DNA of 64,000 nucleotides, from positions 186,001-250,000 of the forward strand of contig CAWKFM010000002.1 in assembly GCA_963849065.1 (NCBI GenBank), given 5' to 3'. Under the pieces are notes generated by a model, which worked only from the letters and a program-made list of their open reading frames with translations, was not told where the DNA came from and did no database searches. The translations under genes were made by a program, and so were the position numbers. Within the stretch, counting starts at the first letter, position 1; each line of letters begins with the position of its first letter. This DNA is from TOLSYN sp963849065 (GTDB taxonomy: Bacteria > Acidobacteriota > Terriglobia > Terriglobales > Acidobacteriaceae). Positions 1 through 8,428 of this stretch are shown piece after piece.

Positions 1-277
1 AGATGCGCGCAATCGGCACAACCAGCCGCGATTGCGAAGTCAGCATAACGATTGGATTGGGAGATCAGAAGTTGATGAGAAAAAACCCCGCAAAAAAGAA
101 GCGGCGCGCGCCGAGAATGTGGGGTGAGGATGGCAACGGCGCGCGCCTTATTTAATTGAACTAAGCATAGCGGACAAATTGCGGGGGAGTCAAGCGAAAT
201 CTTCTTAAATTATTACAAGGAATGGAGATACAAGCCAAAGAAGAATCACAGACAGGCGCATTGCGCAAGTGCGCAGA
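1..277. other. Non-coding left edge of window
   Basis: No convincing gene is seen in these 277 bases. The stretch is more AT-rich than its surroundings, with A-runs near 80-110 and an AT-rich patch around 145-230. It lies just downstream of the Nudix gene, which reads leftward and ends at 278. It may hold that gene's terminator or the control region of a gene outside the window, but no clear hairpin plus U-tract was recognised. Confidence 0.5.
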
Positions 278-1138
278 TCACGTCTCCTTGTGATATGGAT
301 GCGGATTGGAGCGGGACGCGGCAGGACCGGACTGCGGGCCGGAACGCGTCTCGCCCGCGCGCTGTGCAGGTCCGCGCGGCTGGGCTCCGCCAGGCGGCTG
401 TCCTCCGCGCGCTGGACCATTTCGTGGCGGGCCGCTGCGCGATGCACCGCTTCGCGGCTGGTCACCGCGCGGTTGGCCACCCTTCGGTTGCGCCGGGCGC
501 GGGGTCCAGTTGGTGCGCTGCGAGGCGCTGCGCTGCTGCGCGGCCGGGCGCTCCACCGCCGGGCCGCTGGCCACATGCGAGGGGGGCGGGGTCAGCCGCT
601 CGGGATGCTCACGCACGATCTTCTGCGCCATCTTCAGCACTTCCCTCTCGCCGCGATAGGTCAGCTTGCGATGGGCTTTGTCGAGAGGAAACCAGAAGGC
701 TTTGCGGACTTCGTCGCGCATCTCCGGATGAATCTGCCCCAGCCGGCCGGATTGGTAGAGAAACAGGTAGAAGCTGACCGCCTTGGAGACATGCTCGCGG
801 CCTCCCCAGGAGCGCTGGTAGAGATAGCGGATGGTGGTGAGGCGGAACAGGAGCAGACCGCGCACGCCGGTCTCCTCGTAAACTTCGCGGTCGGCGCTCT
901 GCTCGGTAGTTTCGCCCTCATCTACCCCGCCCTTGGGCAGGGCAAAGACCGTGCCTTCGGGACGCGCCTTGGCCCGCCGGGTGATGGTATCGGCGTTGAT
1001 GATGTTGGGCTCGATGATGGCCACCTGCCAGGTGCCGCGAATATGCCGCAGCACGACTCCGCCGGCAGAAGTCTCATACACCGTCTTTTTTCCCGACGGC
1101 GATTTCGCGGCCTCGGCGGAGCCTGTGGGTTCATGCAT
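278..1138 (-). CDS. Nudix hydrolase with RG-rich C-terminal tail
   Basis: Predicted hydrolase of nucleoside diphosphates linked to another moiety. With the start chosen here (286 aa) the complete Nudix box lies at residues 70-92: G70, E76 and R84-E85-V-Y-E88-E89-T-G91-V fit the G-x5-E-x7-REUxEExGU consensus exactly. The Nudix fold occupies about residues 18-170. The last ~104 residues (from about 183) are low-complexity, rich in Pro, Arg, Gly, Ser and Gln with several QPRG and ARGG units, so they are probably disordered. An in-frame start at 1243 would add 35 residues with no Nudix similarity. I prefer 1138, which sits just before conserved-looking sequence, although its ribosome-binding site is weak. 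The gene is divergent from the patatin-like gene. The substrate cannot be told from sequence; Nudix proteins act on ADP-ribose, ApnA, NTPs or RNA 5' ends. Confidence 0.88.
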   Translation of the reverse strand: MHEPTGSAEAAKSPSGKKTVYETSAGGVVLRHIRGTWQVAIIEPNIINADTITRRAKARPEGTVFALPKGGVDEGETTEQSADREVYEETGVRGLLLFRLTTIRYLYQRSWGGREHVSKAVSFYLFLYQSGRLGQIHPEMRDEVRKAFWFPLDKAHRKLTYRGEREVLKMAQKIVREHPERLTPPPSHVASGPAVERPAAQQRSASQRTNWTPRPAQPKGGQPRGDQPRSGASRSGPPRNGPARGGQPPGGAQPRGPAQRAGETRSGPQSGPAASRSNPHPYHKET

Positions 1139-1398
1139 GGTTTTCTTGTGAGCCGGGACGTTGGACAAAGTGGCAGACCTGACCGTAATCTTATCCACCC
1201 ATGTTCGCAAACAATGGCCTTGGGAGCAAGCGTTTGCGCGCATCCGCCCGCGGAAAGACCTAAGGGCTTGCGCTTGGTGGCGAAAAAATTACCGGGCGAC
1301 AACTCGTAATGCCCTTTTGAGAATCATAGTAATTGGGGTTAAGGACAACGCAACTTCGTCCTCGATCACAGGTTTTAATAGCGTAGAGGCTGGTTAGT

Positions 1399-2349
1399 AT
1401 GAAACAGCTTTCCCAAATTTCGCGCTCCGTACAGGTTTTCTTCCACGAGTTGAGCGCACCTCAGAAAACTGATGCTGTTGCGCCCCGGCGTACTCTGGGT
1501 TTGGCCCTGGGCGGCGGCTTTGCCCGCGGCCTGGTGCATGTTGGCGTGCTCAAGGTTCTGGAAGAAGCGGGAATTCCGATTGCCGCCATCGCGGGCACCA
1601 GCGCGGGATCCATTGTCGGCGCGGGCTACTGTAGCGGGCTCTCCGCCGCGAAATTGGCGGAGATCGGCCGCCACATGCGCTTTAAGGACCTTGCCCGCTG
1701 GACGCTGGAGCGCGGCGGCTTCTGCAACAACGACCGGTTGGGCGTGTTTCTCTGCCGGATGTGTACGTACAAGGAATTTTCCGAGTTGCGCATTCCGCTG
1801 GCGGTGGTCGCAACGGAGCTGGCCAGTGGTAAGCCCGCGGTCTTCCGCAGCGGACCGCTCTCCGAGGCGGTGCGTGCCAGCTGCGCCTATCCCGGAATCT
1901 TCACGCCGGTCGCCATCCACGGCAAGCTGTACGTGGATGGCATGCTGAGTTACGAGGTACCTACCACGCCGCTAAAACAGATGGGCATCGATTGCGTGCT
2001 GGGCGTACACCTGCGCTCGCACTGGAACGGGAACGAGCCGCCGAAGCATTTCTTCGACGTCATCGGCCAGTGCTTCGCCATCGCCCAGCTCCGCATGAGC
2101 CTGCAGTGGGAGCATGACGCCGATCTGCTGCTGCATCCCAATGTGGACGGCTTCGCTTACGATGATTTCGAGCGCGCCGACGAGTTGATCGCCATCGGAG
2201 AGGAGTGTATGCGCAACGGGTTGCCGGCACTGAAGAAGATATTGGGAGTCACGGACCGACAGGTTGTGGATAGGGCAGAAACTCCGGCCCCGGCCCTGGC
2301 TCCGGACGCCAGCGCCGCGAAGCCTTCCGAGGTTCACACGACGGCGTAG
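1399..2349 (+). CDS. Patatin-like phospholipase family protein
   Basis: A 316-aa patatin-fold serine hydrolase of the RssA/YchK type, expected to cleave acyl esters of lipids with a Ser-Asp dyad. The glycine-rich oxyanion loop GGGFARG is at about residues 38-44, the nucleophile elbow GTSAG puts Ser68 at its centre, and the catalytic Asp is Asp180 in a VDGM motif. About 25 N-terminal residues precede the fold and the C-terminal ~40 residues are Ala/Pro-rich. There is no signal peptide, so a cytoplasmic or peripheral membrane location is likely. It stands alone on this strand, with 6 bases separating its stop from that of the convergent MFS gene. The ATG at 1399 is the first in-frame start before the fold. 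True substrates are unknown. Confidence 0.9.
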   Translation: MKQLSQISRSVQVFFHELSAPQKTDAVAPRRTLGLALGGGFARGLVHVGVLKVLEEAGIPIAAIAGTSAGSIVGAGYCSGLSAAKLAEIGRHMRFKDLARWTLERGGFCNNDRLGVFLCRMCTYKEFSELRIPLAVVATELASGKPAVFRSGPLSEAVRASCAYPGIFTPVAIHGKLYVDGMLSYEVPTTPLKQMGIDCVLGVHLRSHWNGNEPPKHFFDVIGQCFAIAQLRMSLQWEHDADLLLHPNVDGFAYDDFERADELIAIGEECMRNGLPALKKILGVTDRQVVDRAETPAPALAPDASAAKPSEVHTTA

Positions 2350-2355
2350 GACAAA

Positions 2356-3669
2356 CTACTCCAACTGACCCAACGCCGGCCGCATGCGGTAGATTGCGAT
2401 ATTGAGCGCCATGGCAAGGGCCGCCATGGCCGCTAGCGTAAGCGGCGCGGTGAATGTTCCGGCCAGCGAGCCGGCCATCAGGCTTCCCAGCGGGGAGAAG
2501 CCCAGGAACGCCATGGCGTAAATGCTCATCACGCGGCCCCGCATCTTATCCTCCGACAGGTGTTGCAGCATGACGTTCACGGTGGCGATCATCAGGATCA
2601 TGAAATATCCGGTGGCCACCAGCATCAACGCGCTCAGCCAGCGGTTGTGCGAGAGCGCAAACAGCGCTACGAACCCATAAAAGGCCAGCGCGGAGCGGAA
2701 GACAATGCGCCCACGGTGCTTGCCGTGATGCGGCAGGGCCATGGTGACGGCGGCCAGAAACGCGCCTCCGCCGTTGGCCGCCATCAGCAGGCCGAAGCCG
2801 CTCGCATCCAGATGCAGAATCTGCTTGGCGAAGAGCGGAACAAAGTTGACGTAGGGCACGACGAGAACGCTGGCAACCGCCGTCATGGCCAGCAGGGTGA
2901 GCAGTTCCTTGCGCTCATAGACGTAGCGCAGCCCCTCGGTCAGATCCTCCCACATGGTGCTTTCGCCGGCGGACGGCAGCGGCGGATAGTGGATGAAGGC
3001 CAGCGCCACCAGCACGGCGACGAAGCTGAGGGCGTTGAGCAGAAAGTTTCCCTGCACGCCGAACCACGCCATGGCAAAGCCTCCCAGCGTGGGGCCGAAG
3101 ACGCGCGAGAGGTTGAACTGCGCGGCGTTGAGCGCGATGGCGTTGGCCAGGTCCTCGCGGGGCACCAACTGCGGCACCAGCGCCTGGTAGCTGGGAGCGT
3201 TCAGCGCCATGGCGACGCCGGTGGCAAAGGAGAGCAATACCAGCAGCGGCAGGCTCATCCAGTGCAACGCCGTGAGACCCCAGAGAATGAAGGCGAAGAT
3301 CATCATCGCCGACTGGGTGATCAGCATTAGCTTGCGGCGGTCGATGCGGTCGGCGATCACACCGCCGAGCAGAGAGAAGGCCAGCATCGGCAGACTGGAG
3401 GCAAAGCCCACTATGCCCAGCCAGAAGGCGGCATGGCTGGGCGCCAGTTGCAGAACCAGCCAGCCCATGGCCACGTTCTGCATCCAGGTGCCGATGTTGG
3501 AAAGAAAGTTGCCGCCCCAGAACAGACGGAAATCACGGTGGCGCAGGGCGCGGACCATGTGCGGCAGTTCGCCGCCAACCTGTAGTACAGGCGGCACGCC
3601 GTCTTCAACGGCTTCCAATGGCGATGGCTGTTCGGCCTCGCCGCTCATCGAATCCTGATCGCAACCCAT
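2356..3669 (-). CDS. MFS transporter (EntS/MFS_3-type exporter)
   Basis: A 437-aa major facilitator superfamily protein with about 12 hydrophobic segments after a ~45-residue soluble N-terminus. The segment from about residue 45 (FRLFWGGNFLSNIGTWMQ) is the characteristic opening of the MFS_3/enterobactin-exporter type. The cytoplasmic loop around residue 105 carries the basic motif A-like sequence GGVIADRIDRRK. Probable role: proton-driven export of a small molecule across the inner membrane; the substrate is not predictable. The gene starts 7 bases after the galT stop on the same strand, so the two are probably cotranscribed with the YraN-like gene upstream. A second in-frame ATG at 3648 has a better-placed AGGA and could be the real start. 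Confidence 0.88.
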   Translation of the reverse strand: MGCDQDSMSGEAEQPSPLEAVEDGVPPVLQVGGELPHMVRALRHRDFRLFWGGNFLSNIGTWMQNVAMGWLVLQLAPSHAAFWLGIVGFASSLPMLAFSLLGGVIADRIDRRKLMLITQSAMMIFAFILWGLTALHWMSLPLLVLLSFATGVAMALNAPSYQALVPQLVPREDLANAIALNAAQFNLSRVFGPTLGGFAMAWFGVQGNFLLNALSFVAVLVALAFIHYPPLPSAGESTMWEDLTEGLRYVYERKELLTLLAMTAVASVLVVPYVNFVPLFAKQILHLDASGFGLLMAANGGGAFLAAVTMALPHHGKHRGRIVFRSALAFYGFVALFALSHNRWLSALMLVATGYFMILMIATVNVMLQHLSEDKMRGRVMSIYAMAFLGFSPLGSLMAGSLAGTFTAPLTLAAMAALAMALNIAIYRMRPALGQLE

Positions 3670-3676
3670 CCCAGAA

Positions 3677-4708
3677 CTACTTTACTCGTTGCACCTCTCC
3701 GGGCACTGCGACCTCGCGCAAAAACCGCGCGCTCTCCTCGGGCGGCGTGGGATTGATGTAGAAGCCCGTGCCCCATTCGAAGCCCGCCGTATTGGTCAGC
3801 TTGGGGACGAACTCGATATGCCAGTGGTAGTAGTCGAGCGAGCTCTCCTGCACCGGCGAGGTGTGCAGCGCAAGGTTGTAGGCCGGGCCGTCGAGCGAGA
3901 GCTCGCACTTGAGCAGCAGCTGCTTGAGCGCCGCAGCCAGGTTGATCATCTGATGGGAGGAAAGATTCTCGAACGCCGACTCGTGGCGCTGAGGAAGAAT
4001 CCAGGTCTCAAACGGAAAGCGCGGAGCGAACGGCGCGAAGGTGACGAAGTCCTCGTTTTCGCTGACGATGCGTACAGGGCGCTCCAGCTCCTGCCGCAGC
4101 ATGTCGCAAAAGATGCAGCGCTCCTTCATGGTGTAGTACTGCTTGGCACCTTCCAGCTCCTCGGCCACGCGCTTGGGCACAATGGGCAGCGCGATGAGTT
4201 GCGCGTGGGGATGCTCCAGCGTGGCTCCGGCGGCCTCGCCGTGGTTCTTGAAGATCATAATGTATTTGAAGCGGCGGTCCTGCTTGAGATCGACGATGCG
4301 GTCACGCCATGCCCACAGCACGCTCTCGATATTTTTATGCGGCATCAGCGCCAGATGCGAGGCATGATCGGGCGACTCCACGATGACCTCGTGCGCGCCC
4401 AGTCCATTCATCTTGTCGAACATGCCTTCGGCCTGGCGGTTCAGAGTGCCTTCAATGCCCAGCGCGGGAAATTTATTGGGCACCACGCGCACCGTCCAGC
4501 CCGCGCCGTTCTTCTGCCCGCTGCCGTTGGAGTCGGGGCGGTAGGCCAGCACCTCGGACGGAGTCTTGCTCTCGTTGCCCGGACAGAACGGACAGAACCC
4601 GCCCTTCTGCACCACCTTGTAATGAAGAAAGTCGCTGGGCCGCTTGGCGCGGTCCGTGGAGATGATGACCCAACGTCCAACTACCGGATCTTTTCTCAGT
4701 TCAGGCAC
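3677..4708 (-). CDS. galT: Galactose-1-phosphate uridylyltransferase
   Basis: A 343-aa HIT-superfamily enzyme that swaps UMP between UDP-glucose and galactose-1-phosphate in the Leloir pathway. The active site HPHAQ lies at residues 166-170, with the second His (168) the nucleophile that carries the UMP. A Zn-binding pair C39/C42 sits in the N-terminal segment, and a C-terminal YHWHIEF motif matches the family. Length is normal. The start is GTG. It lies between the YraN-like gene (33-base gap) and the MFS exporter (7-base gap) on the minus strand. No galK, galE or galM is beside it, so the local context does not show whether it serves galactose catabolism or acts as an ADP-glucose-type transferase of the same family. 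Confidence 0.92.
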   Translation of the reverse strand: MPELRKDPVVGRWVIISTDRAKRPSDFLHYKVVQKGGFCPFCPGNESKTPSEVLAYRPDSNGSGQKNGAGWTVRVVPNKFPALGIEGTLNRQAEGMFDKMNGLGAHEVIVESPDHASHLALMPHKNIESVLWAWRDRIVDLKQDRRFKYIMIFKNHGEAAGATLEHPHAQLIALPIVPKRVAEELEGAKQYYTMKERCIFCDMLRQELERPVRIVSENEDFVTFAPFAPRFPFETWILPQRHESAFENLSSHQMINLAAALKQLLLKCELSLDGPAYNLALHTSPVQESSLDYYHWHIEFVPKLTNTAGFEWGTGFYINPTPPEESARFLREVAVPGEVQRVK

Positions 4709-4741
4709 AGGCGTTCCCCTCGCACCACTTCCCTCACCCGG

Positions 4742-5251
4742 TTACACGTACCGCTGGCCAAAGGAGCGGCGTTGTCCACTCATAGTACGCCAAGGGAAGG
4801 CGTCTTTGAAAAGTTCCACTTCCGTCTCCGCTCCCGCGGCCAGGTAAACGCTGACCACATCGAAGCGCGAAGACGGGTGCGACTTACATTGGCGAAGATA
4901 GAGCGCCGCCATGCCGCGCAACTCCCGCTGCTTGGCTCGGTTCACGGCCGCTTCGGCGGGCGCCAGGCCGTGGCTGCTGCGGGTTTTCACTTCGATGAAG
5001 CAGAGGACATTTCCGTCCCAGCCGATCAGGTCGATCTCGCCGCGTCGTCCGCGGGTACGCCAGTTGCGCGCCACCATGGTGTATCCCTGGCGGCGCAGAA
5101 AGTAGTAGGCCAGCCGCTCGCCCTGGCGGCCGGTGCGCAGGTGGGCCTGCTTGGGGCTCGTCTTGGCGGAGCGGAAGCGCCGCAGCAGCGCGGAGATTCG
5201 CTCCAGCACACCGGTAATCAGCTCGGAGATTCTTCCATTCAGCGTCAACAT
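4742..5251 (-). CDS. YraN/UPF0102 family endonuclease-like protein
   Basis: A 169-aa protein whose residues ~45-165 form the restriction-endonuclease-like YraN (UPF0102) fold. The visible core is the G-x-x-GE pattern at GRQGERLAYYFL, then GEIDLIG with a catalytic-type Asp, then FIEVKTR, giving the D...E-x-K nuclease signature. The family is widespread and thought to act on DNA, but its cellular role is unknown. The open frame extends to 5416, which would overlap the divergent HAD gene. The ATG at 5251 is preferred because it leaves a 98-base divergent promoter region. The ~45-residue N-terminal extension (amphipathic, Leu/Ile/Arg-rich) is longer than usual for the family. Confidence 0.85.
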   Translation of the reverse strand: MLTLNGRISELITGVLERISALLRRFRSAKTSPKQAHLRTGRQGERLAYYFLRRQGYTMVARNWRTRGRRGEIDLIGWDGNVLCFIEVKTRSSHGLAPAEAAVNRAKQRELRGMAALYLRQCKSHPSSRFDVVSVYLAAGAETEVELFKDAFPWRTMSGQRRSFGQRYV

Positions 5252-5349
5252 GGCGGCGGCAGCAGTGTAACGCAGTTGCTCGTTGCGGCGGGGCAATTCG
5301 CGCCCAAGGTGCGGGAATTTTGATTTAAGATCGAGGACGGAAATGGAGA

Positions 5350-6105
5350 GTGGCAGCCTTGAAGAAGCTGATTGTGTTCGATCTGGACGGCACGCTGGCC
5401 GAAAGTAAATCCGCACTGGACGCCGAGATGGCCGCGCTGCTGACGAGGCTGCTGGGAGTTGCGAAGGTGGCGGTGATTTCCGGCGGCGACTGGCCGCAGT
5501 TTCAGAAGCAGGTGGTGTCGCATCTTCCGCACGGGGAGAGCATGAAGAACCTGTTGCTGCTGCCTACGTGCGGCACCAAGTTCTTCCAGTACGACGGCGT
5601 GTGGAACAAGCTCTATGCCGACGACCTGACCGGCGCGGAGAAGGAGAAGATTCTCAGCTCGTTCCATCACGCGATGGAGGTCACGGGATTCAAGCCGGAG
5701 CAGACATGGGGAGAGATCATCGAGGACCGCGGCAGCCAGATCACCTTCTCGGCGCTGGGGCAGCAGGCGCCGCTGGTGGAGAAAGAGAAGTGGGACCCGG
5801 ACTTCGCCAAGCGCACGAAAATCAAGGCGATTCTCGATACGCAGATTCCGGAATTTTCGGTGCGCATGGGCGGGACGACGTCGATCGACGTGACCAAGCC
5901 GGGCATTGATAAGGCGTACGGCATCCGCAAACTGCGCGAGATTCTGGGCATTCAGATCGAAGAGATGATCTTTATAGGCGACGCAATCTTTCCCGGAGGC
6001 AACGACTATCCGCCCAAGCAAATCGGCGTGCCGTCGATTTGCGTTCGCGATACGCATGAGACAAAACGCGTGGTGGAAGGGATTATTGCGTGCCTGGAGA
6101 GCTAG
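5350..6105 (+). CDS. HAD-IIB family hydrolase
   Basis: A 251-aa haloacid-dehalogenase-type phosphatase. Motif I, DLDGT, is at residues 11-15, right after the start. A long C2B-type cap occupies the middle, and motif IV appears as GDAIFPGGND at about residues 214-223. The layout matches the phosphomannomutase/sucrose-phosphatase-like IIB branch. It should dephosphorylate or isomerise a phosphorylated sugar in the cytoplasm through an aspartyl-phosphate. The start is GTG at 5350 with GGAGA immediately upstream, and no ATG is in frame. It is transcribed alone and divergent from the YraN-like gene. The exact substrate is not predictable. Confidence 0.87.
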   Translation: MAALKKLIVFDLDGTLAESKSALDAEMAALLTRLLGVAKVAVISGGDWPQFQKQVVSHLPHGESMKNLLLLPTCGTKFFQYDGVWNKLYADDLTGAEKEKILSSFHHAMEVTGFKPEQTWGEIIEDRGSQITFSALGQQAPLVEKEKWDPDFAKRTKIKAILDTQIPEFSVRMGGTTSIDVTKPGIDKAYGIRKLREILGIQIEEMIFIGDAIFPGGNDYPPKQIGVPSICVRDTHETKRVVEGIIACLES

Positions 6106-6291
6106 GCAGGGCGGAAAATCCTGCTGAGAAGAGTCCCAGTAACGATTTCTTTTCTGATAATCGTTACGAGGCGCGGGTTGGCGGAATAGTGAATCGTTGC
6201 GCAGATTTTCTTGAACGATTGGCGATTTCGATACTACCTTTTTGCGAGTTATTGCTTCGTTGGTACATCGTTGGAGTCCGACGAGAACTAC

Positions 6292-6322
6292 CCCACTCAA
6301 GCCAAAGGAAGGCTTGAATGGG
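6292..6322. repeat. Dispersed palindromic hairpin, copy 1
   Basis: Left arm 6292-6303 (CCCACTCAAGCC), 7-base loop AAAGGAA, right arm 6311-6322 (GGCTTGAATGGG). The arms pair over 12 positions with a single mismatch at the fifth position. The same layout recurs at 9026-9056 with a different inner stem that is still self-complementary, so this looks like a structured repeat family rather than a chance palindrome. Confidence 0.7.
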
Positions 6323-6359
6323 CCACCCGCACGCGACTCTAAATTCCGTAGCGTAAATG

Positions 6360-6411
6360 GCAGAGCTAATTCCACGCCGCCCTCCTGTGGCGAATGTGAA
6401 ATTAGCTCTGC
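6360..6411 (-). terminator. Perfect 12-bp stem after ilvD
   Basis: GCAGAGCTAATT at 6360-6371 is the exact reverse complement of 6400-6411, with a 28-base loop. It begins 3 bases after the ilvD stop codon, so it would form at the 3' end of the ilvD mRNA. No U-tract follows on the minus strand, so it is either a non-canonical terminator or an mRNA-stabilising structure. Confidence 0.45.
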
Positions 6412-6414
6412 GCC

Positions 6415-8157
6415 TTAGATTTCGAAGACGGCGCCGGTGTCGGCGCTGGTTACGTGTTGGAGATAGCGGGCGAGCCAGCCGCGTTTTACTTTGGGTTCGA
6501 ACTTGGGGAGCTCGGCGAGGCGGCGGGCGATTTCTTCGTCGGGCAGTTTGAGTTCCAGGCGGCAGGTGGCGGCGTTGATGTAGATGCGGTCGCCTTCGCG
6601 GACGGCGGCGATGGGGCCTCCGGCTGCGGCTTCGGGCGAGACATGGCCGATGCAGAGGCCACGGGTTCCGCCGGAGAAGCGTCCGTCGGTGATGAGGGCG
6701 GCGCGGACGCCTGCGCCGACCAGGGCCGCGGTGGGCGAGAGCATCTCCTGCATGCCGGGGCCTCCGCGTGGGCCTTCGTAGCGGATGATGGCCACGTCGC
6801 CGTCTTTGACTTCGCCGGCGAGGATGCCGCGCAGGGCATCTTCCTGCGATTCGTAGATGCGGGCGGGGCCTTCGAATTCCATCATGTCGTGATCGACTCC
6901 GGCGACTTTGACGACGGCGCCGTTGGGTGCGAGGTTGCCGAAGAGGACGGCAAGGCCTCCGGTTTTGGAGAAAGGCTTCTCCATGGTGCGGATCACGTTG
7001 CCATCGGCGGCAGGGGCGGCTTGCACGGCGTCGGAGAGGCGTCCGTTCACGGTGAGTGCATCGAGCTTCAACCCCGTGGGAGTGAATCCATTCGATCCGG
7101 CCCGGTCGAGTTCTTTGAGAATGGCCGGGATGCCTCCGGCGCGGTTGACGTCTTCGATGTGGATCTCGGGGCGGCTGGGGGAGACTTTGCAGATGTTGGG
7201 GGTGCGGGCGGAGATTTCGTTGAGCTTGCGCAGGTCGAAGGGGATTTGCGCGGAGTAGGCCAGGGCCAGGGTGTGGAGGATGGTGTTGGTGGAGCCGCCC
7301 ATCGCCATGTCGAGGACGAAGGCGTTGGTGAGGGACTGTTCGGTGATGATGTCCAGCGGGCGAATGTCTTTTTCCAGACAGTATTGCAGCGCGTGGGCGG
7401 CGCGGCGGGAGAGCGCGATGCGCTCGGGATTGGGCTCGGTGCTGGTGAAGGTGTTGTCGGTCCAGCGCTCGGCGGGGATGGTTCCGGTGCCGGGGAGCGA
7501 GAGTCCGATGGCTTCGCCGAGGCAGTTCATGGAATTGGCGGTGAACATGCCGGCGCAGCTGCCGCATCCGGGGCAGGCTTTTTCGGCCAGCGAGCGCAGT
7601 TCGCTGTCACTCATTTTGCCGACGCTGTGTTTGCCCACGCCTTCGAAGACGGTGATGAGGTCGGTGCCGCCGGGGCCGGCGAGCATGGGGCCTCCGCTGA
7701 GGTAGACGGCGGGAATGTTGATGCGCGCCATGGCGTTGTACATAGCCGGGACGATCTTGTCGCAGTTGGCGATGCCGATCCATCCGTCGCAGGGATGGGC
7801 GCCGAGGATGGTTTCGATCTGGTCGGCGATGAGTTCGCGCGAGGCCAGCGAATACTTCATGCCGTAGTGGCCCATGGCGATTCCGTCGCAGACGGCGCCT
7901 CCGACGTTGGCGTACCAGACGTTGAAGCCGAGGGCCTTGAGTTCGTCGCGAACGAGCGCGCCGATTTTGTCGAGATGGGCGTGGCCGGGGATCTGGTTGG
8001 TGTAGGAGTTGATGACGGTGACGAACGGCTTTTTGAGGTCGTCGAGCGAGTCGATGACTCCTTCGGCCATCATGAGCGAGGCTGCGGGCAGCATGTGGGC
8101 ACCTTCGGCAACGATGCGGCTGCCGCGTTTGCGAATGTTCTCGATTCCGGGATTCAT
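6415..8157 (-). CDS. ilvD: Dihydroxy-acid dehydratase
   Basis: A 580-aa IlvD/Edd-family enzyme that dehydrates 2,3-dihydroxy-isovalerate and -methylvalerate to 2-keto acids in valine, isoleucine, leucine and pantothenate synthesis. The cysteines of the Fe-S cluster are visible in the contexts AVCDG, ANCDK and PGCGSCAG. The long conserved stretch around PAAGNVIRTMEKP and the C-terminal GRFSGGTRG motif also match the family, as does the length. The start ATG at 8157 opens with the family-typical segment (RKRGSRIVAEGAH). No ilvC/ilvB lie nearby. There is no ribosome-binding site, but a TAAACT hexamer lies about 9 bases upstream, which would fit a leaderless transcript. Confidence 0.95.
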   Translation of the reverse strand: MNPGIENIRKRGSRIVAEGAHMLPAASLMMAEGVIDSLDDLKKPFVTVINSYTNQIPGHAHLDKIGALVRDELKALGFNVWYANVGGAVCDGIAMGHYGMKYSLASRELIADQIETILGAHPCDGWIGIANCDKIVPAMYNAMARINIPAVYLSGGPMLAGPGGTDLITVFEGVGKHSVGKMSDSELRSLAEKACPGCGSCAGMFTANSMNCLGEAIGLSLPGTGTIPAERWTDNTFTSTEPNPERIALSRRAAHALQYCLEKDIRPLDIITEQSLTNAFVLDMAMGGSTNTILHTLALAYSAQIPFDLRKLNEISARTPNICKVSPSRPEIHIEDVNRAGGIPAILKELDRAGSNGFTPTGLKLDALTVNGRLSDAVQAAPAADGNVIRTMEKPFSKTGGLAVLFGNLAPNGAVVKVAGVDHDMMEFEGPARIYESQEDALRGILAGEVKDGDVAIIRYEGPRGGPGMQEMLSPTAALVGAGVRAALITDGRFSGGTRGLCIGHVSPEAAAGGPIAAVREGDRIYINAATCRLELKLPDEEIARRLAELPKFEPKVKRGWLARYLQHVTSADTGAVFEI

Positions 8158-8194
8158 TGTGGTTTTAGTTTACTTGAGGGGAAGGGTGAGGGAC

Positions 8195-8322
8195 AAAATC
8201 GATTGCGGGTTGAAGGTACCGGGAGTGGCACTCGATATTTGAGCGGTGCAGGGGCCCTTCACTTCGTTCAGGGTGACACCTCAGGAGCAAGAGCATGAGC
8301 AAAGGCAAGAGCAAGAGCAGCA
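8195..8322. repeat. Dispersed intergenic repeat, uninterrupted copy
   Basis: This intergenic segment matches 20839-21092. The shared parts are the AAAATCGATTGCGGGTTGA block (8195-8213), the GATATTTG-GCGG segment, the CCTTC-CTTCG-TCAG block and GACACCTCAGGA, followed by a purine-rich GAGCAA/GGCAAA track. This copy lacks the 97-bp insertion present in the second one. It lies between the divergent ilvD and DsbA-like genes. Confidence 0.75.
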
Positions 8323-8428
8323 ATAAAAATTAGAACGTCCATGGGAGGGCCATCCGCATCTGCTAAGTGTCAGCGCGTTCCCCGCCGTTAGGGCGGCCCT
8401 GGAGAATTGGTTCAGGCTGGAGAGGCGT

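Larger units (their letters stand above)
6106..6414. other. Intergenic region between convergent genes, rich in inverted repeats
   Basis: These 309 bases separate the HAD stop from the ilvD stop and hold no gene. They contain: a perfect 8-bp inverted repeat GTAACGAT/ATCGTTAC (6139-6146 with 6160-6167); further ATCGTT/AACGAT hexamers at 6193, 6214 and 6267; a 12-bp hairpin at 6292-6322 described separately; and a perfect 12-bp stem beside the ilvD stop. Such crowding of palindromes between two gene ends is unusual. Confidence 0.75.

Noticed and set aside
6454..8298. 614-codon open frame on the plus strand opposite ilvD
   Set aside because: It is the GC-rich mirror of ilvD, with Gly/Ala/Val/Asp-rich composition and no domain. 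ilvD itself is unambiguous.
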